NCBI GenBank assembly: GCA_050946655.1
Contig: JBMNVE010000004.1
Location: 1 to 41,354 of the forward strand
DNA: 41,354 nt
Source: JAXGRD01 sp050946655
Lineage (GTDB): Bacteria > Bacillota > Clostridia > Peptostreptococcales > Anaerovoracaceae
Direction: 5' to 3'
Part shown: positions 24,675 to 32,319 of the stretch, in pieces
How the letters are laid out: each line of letters opens with the position of its first letter
Numbering within the stretch: position 1 is the first letter of the stretch
Translations under genes and position numbers: made by a program
Notes under the pieces: model-generated
The model's input: the letters and a program-made list of their open reading frames with translations, nothing else
What the model was told of the DNA's origin: nothing
The model's database searches: none

Positions 24675-26177
24675 ATGAATGAAAAAATCAGGGTTGGAAT
24701 TGTCGGAGGCGGTATAGGTGGAGTGTTTACCGGTGCCCTTCTTTCTAATCAAGGGTATGATGTGGAGATCTTTGATAAAAACCCCATTCTTGGCGGATAC
24801 TGCCAGGCATTTAAAAGAAAAGAAAACAAGATTCACCCGGCAGTGCTTCGGGTCGGCTCCCAAAGCTGTGCGGATATGATCGACGAGTATTGCCTGCAGG
24901 CAGGGATCGGAAAGCTGGACTGGACTACCTATACGGAATATTACCAGTTTGGACCGGACATCAAAATCAACCAGTGTACGCCGAGAATAGATCTGGAACT
25001 GGCAAAGTACTTTCCGGCGGAGCAGGAAAATATTGAAAAATTCTTTGCAGAGGTGCGTGACCTCTATGAGATCATGAACAAAGTGTTTGAAAACAACATG
25101 ACGTTTAAAGGTCTGACAGGAAATGATATAAAGAAGTACATCCCCAATATTTCAAAGACAGCCATACAATTTGTGGAGGAGTTCTTTGAAGACAAGCTGC
25201 TGATCGATGGGATCTTAGCCATGCTGGAGCTGGATGACAAAAGTGTGGCATTGGCCATCCCCATGACCTACTTTGAAATCAAAGGGCAGGGAGAGTACTT
25301 TGTTCCAAAGGGCGGGGCATACGCCATTATCTCCAAATGCGTTCAACTGATCGAGAGGAACGGGGGAAAAGTCCATAAAAATGCTGTGGTGACGAAGATC
25401 ACCACAGAGAACAACCGAGGGAAAGGCTTGGTCGTCAACGGAGAAGAACATCAATACGATGTGATCATCTCCGGTGTGGATATCATCAAGACATATCATG
25501 ATTTGATCGGGGCCCATCACATCGAGAATAAGGAGATGCTTAAAAGGCTTAAGGAAAAATGGAAAATTTCCAAGTCCAGCATGGCGGTATGGATCGGGTT
25601 TGACGATACGCTGGAAAATTTAGGGATCGAAAGAGGTTCGGTAATATGCTATCCCAACGAAAAGCGGATCAGAGAGGTTCGAAACATAATGCAAAAAGAA
25701 AATGAGGAGCTGCCGGAGGACTTTTGGTACCAACTGTTTACAGCATTCAGCACGGATGAGGAATCCACACCCAAAGGGAAATCCCAAATGTGTGTAGGCG
25801 TTTTGGTTCCTTATAACTTTCAGAACAAGTGGGGAGGAAAAGACGGCTATCAGGAGACAAAGAAGGAAATGGTAGAGCGGATTTTGGCAGAAGTGGAAAA
25901 ACGATATCCTAAGGTAAAGGGCCATTATGAATATGTTGAGGCGGCTACGCCTATCTCCTACGAAAGAGAATGCTGGAACTCCCAAGGTGCTTATTTGGGG
26001 TTCGAGAAGTATGAGAACTTTGTTTATGACCGAGGAAGACATCAAAACCAGGGACTGCTTGACAACCTGTACTTTGCCAGCCATTGGGTGTCCATCATAG
26101 GTGGAGTGGCCGGTGTGATGCAGGAGTGTGCAAAGACCTTGGACCTGGTGGTGGAAAAGCATCCGATAAAGTCATGA
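24675..26177 (+). CDS. Phytoene-desaturase-like FAD-dependent oxidoreductase, copy B
   Basis: A 500-residue flavoprotein with intact VGGGIGG (10-16) and Asp34 at the end of strand 2, then NPILGGYCQ. Its inner part has GGAYAIISK with the downstream NGGKVHKNAVVTKI, the usual FAD-domain return of CrtI-like enzymes, and the C-terminal end has YFASHWVSIIGGVAGVMQ. It is well diverged from copy A, so the two probably do different steps. The start is the ATG after an in-frame GTG. Its end overlaps the phosphopantetheinyl transferase gene by ATGA. Desaturase, isomerase or saturase activity cannot be told apart. Confidence 0.82.
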   Translation: MNEKIRVGIVGGGIGGVFTGALLSNQGYDVEIFDKNPILGGYCQAFKRKENKIHPAVLRVGSQSCADMIDEYCLQAGIGKLDWTTYTEYYQFGPDIKINQCTPRIDLELAKYFPAEQENIEKFFAEVRDLYEIMNKVFENNMTFKGLTGNDIKKYIPNISKTAIQFVEEFFEDKLLIDGILAMLELDDKSVALAIPMTYFEIKGQGEYFVPKGGAYAIISKCVQLIERNGGKVHKNAVVTKITTENNRGKGLVVNGEEHQYDVIISGVDIIKTYHDLIGAHHIENKEMLKRLKEKWKISKSSMAVWIGFDDTLENLGIERGSVICYPNEKRIREVRNIMQKENEELPEDFWYQLFTAFSTDEESTPKGKSQMCVGVLVPYNFQNKWGGKDGYQETKKEMVERILAEVEKRYPKVKGHYEYVEAATPISYERECWNSQGAYLGFEKYENFVYDRGRHQNQGLLDNLYFASHWVSIIGGVAGVMQECAKTLDLVVEKHPIKS

Positions 26178-26878
26178 CCGGCGAAAAGATCACCGGCACC
26201 ATAAGCAAAATTCAAATAGGAACAGAAGCTGAACTTATGATTGTGCGTGTTGAGGAGCATGTATGTGTAGATTCGAAAAAAAAGCTACACCCAAGGGAGA
26301 CCCTTGCACTAAAAAAGAAAAGAAAAAGGCAGAGAGAAGAGTTTATCGCTGGAAGATGCGCCATCAAAAAATTATCTGCCCGAAACCTGCATCTGCCCTT
26401 TGAAGCTCTTTGTGTCATCAACTCCTATGATGACGAGAATCGGGGGAAGCCCATACTTTTGGCCAAGGGTCTTCCCGTTCGCCAAAACATATCCATCTCC
26501 CACGATGACGGAATGGTGATGGTGGCAATATCCGAGAAAGATATTGGCGTAGATGTGCTTAAGCTAAGGGAGCTGCCTATCGCCTATCATTGCCTGTCAA
26601 GTGATCCACAGATGAAGAGGCAGGAACACAGCTTCATCAATTGCATGGCCTGGGCTATTCGGGAGGCGTTTGTAAAAGCCCTGGGGGTGGGGTTTCGCTG
26701 GGGGGTCAACTCCGTTGCCATTGAACAACTTCTATTGGACAGTGGCACTGTCATCATGAATGTCTCCCATGATTTGGCAAAACAGTTTAGATATGGCATA
26801 CCGGATATCCACTTTGCGTACGACTATCTGGAGGGCTATATTTTTTTGGTTTGCTATATTAAAAATAAAATCCAGTAA
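26174..26878 (+). CDS. 4'-phosphopantetheinyl transferase (Sfp/HetI-like)
   Basis: A 234-residue Sfp-type transferase that installs phosphopantetheine on the cluster ACP. Motifs in order: FIAGRCAIK with Arg61, GKP at 91-93, SISHDD (107-112), IGVDV with Asp127, and WAIREAFVKALG (160-171) with Glu164 and Lys168; the usual Lys before Glu is Arg. The ATG at 26174 overlaps the previous stop; a longer frame runs back into the flavoprotein gene. It closes the cluster. The next gene appears to have its own promoter. Confidence 0.88.
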   Translation: MTGEKITGTISKIQIGTEAELMIVRVEEHVCVDSKKKLHPRETLALKKKRKRQREEFIAGRCAIKKLSARNLHLPFEALCVINSYDDENRGKPILLAKGLPVRQNISISHDDGMVMVAISEKDIGVDVLKLRELPIAYHCLSSDPQMKRQEHSFINCMAWAIREAFVKALGVGFRWGVNSVAIEQLLLDSGTVIMNVSHDLAKQFRYGIPDIHFAYDYLEGYIFLVCYIKNKIQ

Positions 26879-26892
26879 TTCCCCAGCGGCTA

Positions 26893-26901
26893 TGGTAGAA
26901 T
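26893..26901 (+). promoter_or_regulatory. Extended -10 promoter directly in front of cobU
   Basis: TGG followed by TAGAAT (26896-26901) forms an extended -10. Only six bases separate it from the cobU ATG, so initiation would fall at about the A of ATG. No -35 of quality and no ribosome binding site are seen. The same -10 to ATG spacing occurs at birA. Confidence 0.4.
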
Positions 26902-26907
26902 GGATGC

Positions 26908-27453
26908 ATGGATATTTTCATCAGCGGCGGTTGTAAAAACGGGAAATCATATTACGCTCAGAAATTGGCCAGAGATCTTTCGCTGGAAAAAGGGGCCCCG
27001 CTCTACTATTTAGCTACCATGGATGCAGTAGATGAAGAAGATGAGGATCGGATACGGCGCCACAGGAGAGAGCGGGAAGGCTGGGGGTTTAGGACCATCG
27101 AGAAACCTCGCAACTTGGAGTCCTGTCTTGACCTGGTGGACCCCAAAGGAGTCGTCTTGTTGGACAGCGTAACTGCTCTTCTTTCAAACGAAATGTTTCC
27201 TCCTAAAAAAGAGGGAGAAATCTGGCAACCGGATCTTTCCGCACCTAAGCGAGTAGAGAGAGATTTGGTCAACTTTGCAAGGGCCGTGGGTCATACGGTC
27301 TTTGTGTCCGATTATATCTACGGAGAGTCCGGTCGCTACGGGGAATTGACGGAGGAATACCGCAAAGGGCTGGCATTTATCGATCGGGCTTTGGCCAAGA
27401 GGTGCAACCAAGTGGTGGAAGTGTCCATCGGGTGCATCAGGAGATGGAAGTAG
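26908..27453 (+). CDS. cobU: Adenosylcobinamide kinase/adenosylcobinamide-phosphate guanylyltransferase
   Basis: A 181-residue CobU/CobP-type protein that phosphorylates adenosylcobinamide and then attaches GMP. P-loop GGCKNGKS is at 7-14, RIRRHRRERE contains the His52 expected to carry GMP, and LLDSVTALLSNEM matches the family core. It begins the nucleotide-loop assembly operon cobU-cobS-miniCobU-cobC. It has no clear ribosome binding site, fitting a leaderless start. A 29-base gap separates it from the biosynthetic cluster. Confidence 0.9.
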   Translation: MDIFISGGCKNGKSYYAQKLARDLSLEKGAPLYYLATMDAVDEEDEDRIRRHRREREGWGFRTIEKPRNLESCLDLVDPKGVVLLDSVTALLSNEMFPPKKEGEIWQPDLSAPKRVERDLVNFARAVGHTVFVSDYIYGESGRYGELTEEYRKGLAFIDRALAKRCNQVVEVSIGCIRRWK

Positions 27454-27468
27454 TAAGAGGTATTAGTT

Positions 27469-28245
27469 TTGAACATATTGACCGGATTTATGATGACTTG
27501 GGGAACCTTTTGGATCATTCCCTGTCCCGTAAAAAAGTGGGACGAGAGCGCAAGGAAGTGGATGGTGGCGACCCTCCCCGTTTTGGGGCTGTTTATCGGG
27601 ATATTGTGGTATTGTCTGTATCTGTTGATACAGGGGCTGATGGTACCATCTCTTTTAGGGGCTGCCATCATGACGGTCTTCCCCTTTTTTATCACCGGTC
27701 ATATCCATCTGGACGGCTTCATGGACTGCAGCGATGCCATCATGTCCAGAAAACCCCTTGAGGAAAAGCGAAAAATTCTCAAAGATTCCCATGTGGGAGC
27801 CTTTGCGGTGATCTCCTTGGCGGTGATGCTCCTACTATTCTTTGGCGCTATGTATGCGGTTATGCAGTCAGGAAGGATGGAGAAGATCGCCATCCTCATT
27901 ATGATACCTGCACTCACCAGAACCGTCAGTGCCCTGGATGTCCTTCGGAAGGAGCCCTTGGGGACCAGTCAGTATCAGGAGACCTTTGAGGGGAAGATCA
28001 AGCCATACGTCCCCCTGATGAGCATCAACCTGGTGATGGCACTGGCCATTGTGCTGACCTTATCCTACTTTGTCAGCGTCATCCACATCCTCCTATTCAT
28101 CTCCATGTGCATCGTTCCCTTCGTGGCTTCCGGATTTGCAGGAGCCCACGGCAGAAAGGAACTGGGTGGTATGAACGGAGACATTTCCGGTTACAGCATC
28201 ATATGGGGCGAATTGATGGGGATCATTGCGCTGGCGATCTTGTAG
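27469..28245 (+). CDS. cobS: Adenosylcobinamide-GDP ribazoletransferase (cobalamin synthase)
   Basis: A 258-residue polytopic membrane protein joining adenosylcobinamide-GDP with alpha-ribazole. The family signature HIHLDGFMDCSDAI with RKILKDSHVGAFAV shortly after is clear, and about six to seven hydrophobic helices follow. The start is taken as TTG because AGAGGT lies six bases upstream and the N-terminus GFMMTWGTFWIIP then matches the family; ATG codons seven and eight codons later are possible. Confidence 0.92.
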   Translation: MNILTGFMMTWGTFWIIPCPVKKWDESARKWMVATLPVLGLFIGILWYCLYLLIQGLMVPSLLGAAIMTVFPFFITGHIHLDGFMDCSDAIMSRKPLEEKRKILKDSHVGAFAVISLAVMLLLFFGAMYAVMQSGRMEKIAILIMIPALTRTVSALDVLRKEPLGTSQYQETFEGKIKPYVPLMSINLVMALAIVLTLSYFVSVIHILLFISMCIVPFVASGFAGAHGRKELGGMNGDISGYSIIWGELMGIIALAIL

Positions 28246-28254
28246 GAGGTAGAT

Positions 28255-28638
28255 ATGATCTTTATATTTGGCGGAGCCTATCAGGGGAAGTTGGAATATG
28301 CAAAAGAGCGATTCGGAGGCTCTGTCTACGAATGCAAGGATAGCTCCCCGGACTTTAGCGGGGATATTATTTATCACCTGGAAAGGTTCGTTTTTGCCTG
28401 TGTGAAGGAGGGAGTGGATCCCTGGGCGCGCCTGAAGTCCAAAGAGGAAGAACTGAAAGACAAGGTCATCATCTGTGATGACATCTCTCAGGGGATCGTA
28501 CCCATGGACAAAGAGGAGAGGGCCTTTAGAGAGGCCAACGGCAGGGTGATGATCGGTATGGCAAAGCAAGCAAAAGAAGTGGTCCGCATTTTTTGCGGAC
28601 TGGCTCAAAGATTGAAATCCGGAGAAGGAAGCAAATGA
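28255..28638 (+). CDS. Mini CobU-like P-loop protein
   Basis: A 127-residue shortened CobU-superfamily protein: P-loop GGAYQGK at 6-12 and the family C-terminal region GIVPMDKEERAFREANGR, with IICDDIS as a Walker B-like strand. The middle of CobU, including the RHR region with the GMP-binding His, is absent, so guanylylation seems unlikely. It sits between cobS and cobC, nine bases after cobS and overlapping cobC by ATGA. Similar short proteins occur in clostridial cobalamin operons; a regulatory or kinase-only role is possible. Confidence 0.75.
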   Translation: MIFIFGGAYQGKLEYAKERFGGSVYECKDSSPDFSGDIIYHLERFVFACVKEGVDPWARLKSKEEELKDKVIICDDISQGIVPMDKEERAFREANGRVMIGMAKQAKEVVRIFCGLAQRLKSGEGSK

Positions 28639-29225
28639 AACTAGAAATACACTTGATCAGGCACGGCACAACAGAAGGCAATTTAAAGCGTTGGTACTAC
28701 GGCGCATTGGATATTCCCCTTGCGCCTGAGGGGATAACCGAAGTGGAGAAATATGCCGCTCAAGGCATTTACCCTAGGTTGGATGAGGCCAATTATTACA
28801 CTTCCGGCTTGCTCCGCGCGGAAGAAACCTTTTCTTTGATCTACGGAGATCGGAAGAGAGAAATCTTCCCGGACTTCCGGGAAGTGAACTTCGGCAGGTT
28901 TGAAGGAAAGAGCCATGAAGAACTCGAGGACTTGGAAGAGTATCAGGCCTGGATCGGAGATAAGACGAGAACTACGCCCCCTCCCGAAGGGGAAAGCGTC
29001 CCCCAGTTCAAGAAACGGGTGATGGGAGGTCTTGAAAATCTCATCAAAAAAAACAACTGCAAGGGAGATGCAGTTGTGGTTTGTCATGGCGGGGTCATCG
29101 GTACCATCATGAATAAGCTCTTTCCCAAAAAGCGGGACCACTTCGTCCAGTGGATCCCCGATCCGGGGAGGGGATTTGTCCTGGTTTCCAAGGACGGTAT
29201 TCCCTATGATTTCCGGGATATCTGA
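28635..29225 (+). CDS. cobC: Alpha-ribazole phosphatase (histidine phosphatase family)
   Basis: A 196-residue phosphoglycerate-mutase-fold phosphatase. Catalytic His10 is in LIRHGTTEGN, the Glu/Arg regions follow, and the second His is in VVCHGGVIGT. In this operon the likely substrate is alpha-ribazole 5'-phosphate or adenosylcobalamin 5'-phosphate. GGAGAAGGA precedes the ATG at 28635, which overlaps the previous stop. Converges with birA; the 37-base gap has only a weak 5-bp hairpin and no T tract. Confidence 0.87.
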   Translation: MKLEIHLIRHGTTEGNLKRWYYGALDIPLAPEGITEVEKYAAQGIYPRLDEANYYTSGLLRAEETFSLIYGDRKREIFPDFREVNFGRFEGKSHEELEDLEEYQAWIGDKTRTTPPPEGESVPQFKKRVMGGLENLIKKNNCKGDAVVVCHGGVIGTIMNKLFPKKRDHFVQWIPDPGRGFVLVSKDGIPYDFRDI

Positions 29226-29262
29226 TATATCACAGACCAATGAATCATAGATGAGGGGTTCC

Positions 29263-30228
29263 TCAAAGCACATCCTTCAGGCGGATGGTGATTTCACCGG
29301 TCCGCAGTGTTTCAGTGGTCCCATCTTCATAGAGGACCTTTAGCCCTCCGTCCCTGTCGATTGCGGTAGCCTTGCCGGGCAAGGGTGCATCCCTGCCCGC
29401 CTTGTGGACCAGTATGTCTTTGCCTATGACCATAGAGTGGTCCCGGTAGTAGTCCATAAACCTTCGATTCTCCGGATCGGACAGAATAGCGCGGACATTT
29501 TGGATCACCGCCCCGGCAAGTCGATTCTTGGAAAAATCCCCCATGATGGAGCCGGGATGATCGCCGGCTTCCCCGGGAAAGTCCGTAGTGAAGCAGTTGA
29601 TCCCGATCCCCAGGATCACGTGGCTGATCCTGCCGCTTTCAAAGTCCGTCAAGGCTTCGGTGAGGATACCGCATACCTTCTTGCCATTGAGATAAAGGTC
29701 GTTGACCCACTTGATTATCGGTGTCACACCGCACACTTCTTCTATGGCCTTGGCCACAGCCACAGAGGCAGCTGTGGTGATCAGGACCGCCTTGGTCACA
29801 TCGAACCGAGGCTGGATCACCATGCTCAGGTACAGTCCTGTGTGGGGGGGTGAATAGAACTTTCGCCCCAGCCTGCCCTTGCCCATGGTCTGCTCCCCGG
29901 CGATGACGGTGGTCCACTCTTCGCATCCGTCCATGGCCAGGCCGGATGCCGTTTTGTTGGTGGACTCCAGACAGTCATAGACCAGCACCGGGACGGGCCG
30001 CTCCAAATAGGGAAGGATGCCCTCCGCCGTAAGGAGGTCGCTTGCATCGTCCAAGATATATCCCTTGCCGGAGTGGGCCTTTATTTTATGGCCCTCTTTT
30101 CGCAGCCCGTTGATAGCCTTCCAAACAGCCGTACGGGAAAGCCCCAAGTTTTTGGACAGGCGGTCTCCCGAAACGAAAGATCCCTTATTGTTTTCTAAGT
30201 GCCTCAGCACCAATTTCTTCGTATCCAT
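29263..30228 (-). CDS. birA: Biotin--[carboxyl carrier] ligase and biotin repressor BirA
   Basis: A 321-residue protein with an N-terminal winged helix (about 4-60, with SRTAVWKAINGLRKEG as recognition region), a biotin-protein-ligase core with the adenylate loop GKGRLGR (116-122, consensus GRGRxGR), KWVNDLY and GIGINC, and the small C-terminal SH3-like domain. It biotinylates the carrier of biotin enzymes such as the decarboxylase whose beta subunit lies at the end of the window, and represses biotin genes. No ribosome binding site precedes the ATG, and a strong promoter ends six bases before it, suggesting a leaderless transcript. Confidence 0.93.
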   Translation of the reverse strand: MDTKKLVLRHLENNKGSFVSGDRLSKNLGLSRTAVWKAINGLRKEGHKIKAHSGKGYILDDASDLLTAEGILPYLERPVPVLVYDCLESTNKTASGLAMDGCEEWTTVIAGEQTMGKGRLGRKFYSPPHTGLYLSMVIQPRFDVTKAVLITTAASVAVAKAIEEVCGVTPIIKWVNDLYLNGKKVCGILTEALTDFESGRISHVILGIGINCFTTDFPGEAGDHPGSIMGDFSKNRLAGAVIQNVRAILSDPENRRFMDYYRDHSMVIGKDILVHKAGRDAPLPGKATAIDRDGGLKVLYEDGTTETLRTGEITIRLKDVL

Positions 30229-30234
30229 GGGGAA

Positions 30235-30263
30235 AGTATAGGATAAGTGAGAGAATTTTTCAA
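30235..30263 (-). promoter_or_regulatory. Sigma-A promoter of birA abutting its start codon
   Basis: On the minus strand TTGAAA (30263-30258), a 17-base spacer and TATACT (30240-30235) form a near-consensus promoter. The -10 ends six bases before the ATG, so the expected first base is the start codon itself. The intervening TTCCCC holds no Shine-Dalgarno sequence. Confidence 0.75.
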
Positions 30264-30271
30264 GCCGGACA

Positions 30272-31003
30272 CTATGTTCTCAGTTCAGTCTTGGATAGCA
30301 GGAAGTATGAGGCTGTGCCAAAGAGGCCAAGGACGATAATCAACGCCAGCAAGGGGTTTAGGAAGCTTGTGCTGCCGTCTGCCAAGAAGCCAAACACTCT
30401 TGCGATAAAGGTGAACAGTTTTGCTCTAGCTTCGTCAGGAAGATAAACCAGGACAAGGGCCGGGATGATCAGCAGAACCATCATTCCTATGGCCACTGTA
30501 GTGATGACGAAGGGAATCTTTCCGATCTTGCGCTGGAGGACGGCGAAGAAATAGGCCAAAGAGCAGACAAACAGGTAGATGCAGAAGGTCCATATCCAGT
30601 TGATGAAAAGGCTGTGATCCTCACCGTATATCACGTCGAACAGGGGCAGGTATCTGGCAGAAACACCTCGCAATACGGCAGCGATGATCATATCCACCGT
30701 GGTCATCAGTACAGAAGTAAAGAGGAAGAGGGAAAGGGCCCCTAAGTAGATGTACTTCCTCGGATAGCCGCTTTGCAGCAGCATCTTGAAGTCCTGGCTG
30801 CTGCCGAGGATGGCTATTACGCACAGATAGACCATAGAGTTGATTTCCAGAGCGTTAAGGGACAAGTTCCCAAAGGATCCGGTTAGGATGTAGGTGAGGG
30901 CAAAGCTGATGAGAACTACCCCGCACATGATGGTGTAAAATATCCAAATGTACTTTAATATGGTTGCACACTCGTATCGAATGATGGGAAGCAATTTTTT
31001 CAT
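30272..31003 (-). CDS. ABC-2-like permease subunit of the YtrABC-type operon
   Basis: A 243-residue membrane protein with six hydrophobic helices in a pattern typical of ABC-2-type permeases encoded next to YtrB-like ATPases. It opens with the basic MKKLLPIIRYE amphipathic start. It follows the ATPase gene by one base, and overlaps nothing downstream. Substrate unknown; related operons respond to cell-wall antibiotics. Identified from topology and context rather than a strong motif. Confidence 0.7.
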   Translation of the reverse strand: MKKLLPIIRYECATILKYIWIFYTIMCGVVLISFALTYILTGSFGNLSLNALEINSMVYLCVIAILGSSQDFKMLLQSGYPRKYIYLGALSLFLFTSVLMTTVDMIIAAVLRGVSARYLPLFDVIYGEDHSLFINWIWTFCIYLFVCSLAYFFAVLQRKIGKIPFVITTVAIGMMVLLIIPALVLVYLPDEARAKLFTFIARVFGFLADGSTSFLNPLLALIIVLGLFGTASYFLLSKTELRT

Positions 31004-31004
31004 T

Positions 31005-31865
31005 TTATATACCGCCTTTCTCTGTCAACTTGACGAAGAGTTTCTGTAAATTCATGCCGGAGATATGTAGGTTGCTGTTTGGAGGAAGAGGAGTTCTTTC
31101 TCCCAGGATGTAGGCCAGCTGCAGTCTCCCCAGATCATCTTGACCGATGATGTTTTTGCCCTGGCAGAAAGCATCCACATCCTCCGCCATGCCGGAAACG
31201 CTGTATCCGTTTTGCAGCAGAGTCTCCACCGTCTCCTGAAGCAAGATTTCTCCTTGGTCGATGAGGACAACTTCTTCTACGATGTTGGCCACTTCTTCGA
31301 TCAAGTGAGTGGCGAGGATGATGGTCCTGGGGTTAGCCTCATAGTCTTTTAGCAGCAGATCATAGAACAGTTCTCTGTGGTTAGCATCCAAGCCCAGGAC
31401 GGGTTCGTCGAAAATCAAGTAGGGAACGTCCAGGGCAAGGGCGATGGCCAGTTTGAATATGGACTTGTACCCCTTGGATAAGGCCTTTACTTTTTTGCCG
31501 GTGTCTAAGTTGAACTTCGCAGCGATGGCAAAGGCTTTGTCCAAATCAAAGTTGTCATAGAATCTGCTTGTCCAACGGAAGTGCTGGGCGACCCGCATGT
31601 GGGGGTCGTAAAGATCGCTTTCGCTCATACAGTAGATCTTTTCCTGTACGCCTATATTCTCTTTTGCCGGGTGCCCGTCTATGGTCACATCCCCCTCCTG
31701 GGCAAAGATGCGGTTGACGATGATGTTGATGAGGGTGGACTTCCCTGCGCCGTTTCTCCCCAGCAAGCCGTATATCTTGCCGTGGTCAAACGATAAGGAG
31801 GCATTCTTTAGGGCGGCGACTTTGCCGTAGTATTTAGTTACGTGATTGATCTCTATCCTGTTCAT
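31005..31865 (-). CDS. ABC transporter ATP-binding protein, YtrB-like
   Basis: A 286-residue ATPase with Walker A GRNGAGKST, Walker B LIFDEP and H-loop ATHLIEE. The ABC signature is LSKGYKS rather than LSGGQ, a variation common in YtrB/YxlF-type proteins. A C-terminal extension of about 80 residues follows the catalytic core. It starts within the end of the GntR gene by ATGA overlap. Confidence 0.88.
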   Translation of the reverse strand: MNRIEINHVTKYYGKVAALKNASLSFDHGKIYGLLGRNGAGKSTLINIIVNRIFAQEGDVTIDGHPAKENIGVQEKIYCMSESDLYDPHMRVAQHFRWTSRFYDNFDLDKAFAIAAKFNLDTGKKVKALSKGYKSIFKLAIALALDVPYLIFDEPVLGLDANHRELFYDLLLKDYEANPRTIILATHLIEEVANIVEEVVLIDQGEILLQETVETLLQNGYSVSGMAEDVDAFCQGKNIIGQDDLGRLQLAYILGERTPLPPNSNLHISGMNLQKLFVKLTEKGGI

Positions 31866-32230
31866 CTCTTATATCCTTTCTCTATCAGTGCTATGACCTC
31901 TTCTTTGGTCATCTGTAGCTTAGTCGCTTCGTCCAGAAGCACACTGACATATTGATCGTAAAACTGTTCTTGCCGCTTCTTCATGATCCGGGTTACAGCA
32001 CCTTCCTTTACATACATGCCAAGACCTCTTTTCTTGTAAATGATTTCATCTTGGACCAGTATATTCATCCCCTTGAGTACGGTATGGGGGTTGATGTCCA
32101 ATAGAGCGGAGATCTCATTGGTGGATGGGATCTTTGTTTCCTCTTGGAATATCCCGGTGAAGATAGAATCCTCCAGCTGTTGTGCGATCTGCATAAATAT
32201 GGGTGTATCCAAATTTGGATTGATCTGCAA
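31862..32230 (-). CDS. GntR-family repressor, YtrA subfamily
   Basis: A 122-residue regulator: GntR winged helix (TPIFMQIAQQLEDSI; KIPSTNEISALLDINPHTV) and a short helical tail typical of the YtrA subfamily with no effector domain. The start codon is TTG, preceded by AAGGGAGG at good spacing. It begins the operon with the ABC genes, and a perfect inverted repeat lies just upstream, so it most likely represses itself and the transporter until an inducing stress arrives. Confidence 0.9.
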   Translation of the reverse strand: MQINPNLDTPIFMQIAQQLEDSIFTGIFQEETKIPSTNEISALLDINPHTVLKGMNILVQDEIIYKKRGLGMYVKEGAVTRIMKKRQEQFYDQYVSVLLDEATKLQMTKEEVIALIEKGYKR

Positions 32231-32252
32231 TGGCTTCGCCTCCCTTCTTTGA

Positions 32253-32278
32253 TAGTTAGTTAGTTGAGTAACTAACTA
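32253..32278. promoter_or_regulatory. Palindromic operator, probable GntR/YtrA binding site
   Basis: TAGTTAGTTA (32253-32262) and TAACTAACTA (32269-32278) form a perfect 10-bp inverted repeat around GTTGAG. It lies 12 to 38 bases downstream of the -10 of the operon promoter, so a bound dimer would block early elongation. Each arm is also an internal TAGT/TTAG direct repeat. Confidence 0.75.
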
Positions 32279-32290
32279 GATTACGCCTTT

Positions 32291-32319
32291 AATATAAACC
32301 ATGGAGGAAACCTTGTCAA
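32291..32319 (-). promoter_or_regulatory. Sigma-A promoter of the ytrABC-like operon
   Basis: On the minus strand a perfect -35 TTGACA (32319-32314), a 17-base spacer and TATATT (32296-32291) give a near-consensus promoter. Transcription would begin near 32284, immediately upstream of the palindromic operator. Confidence 0.85.

Noticed and set aside
29252..29265. TGAGG-GGTT-CCTCA as a terminator between cobC and birA
   Set aside because: The stem is only 5 bp and no T tract follows on either strand.
31005..31865. LSKGYKS in the YtrB-like ATPase as a broken ABC signature
   Set aside because: YtrB/YxlF-type ATPases commonly have LSKG-type signatures, so this is normal for the subfamily.
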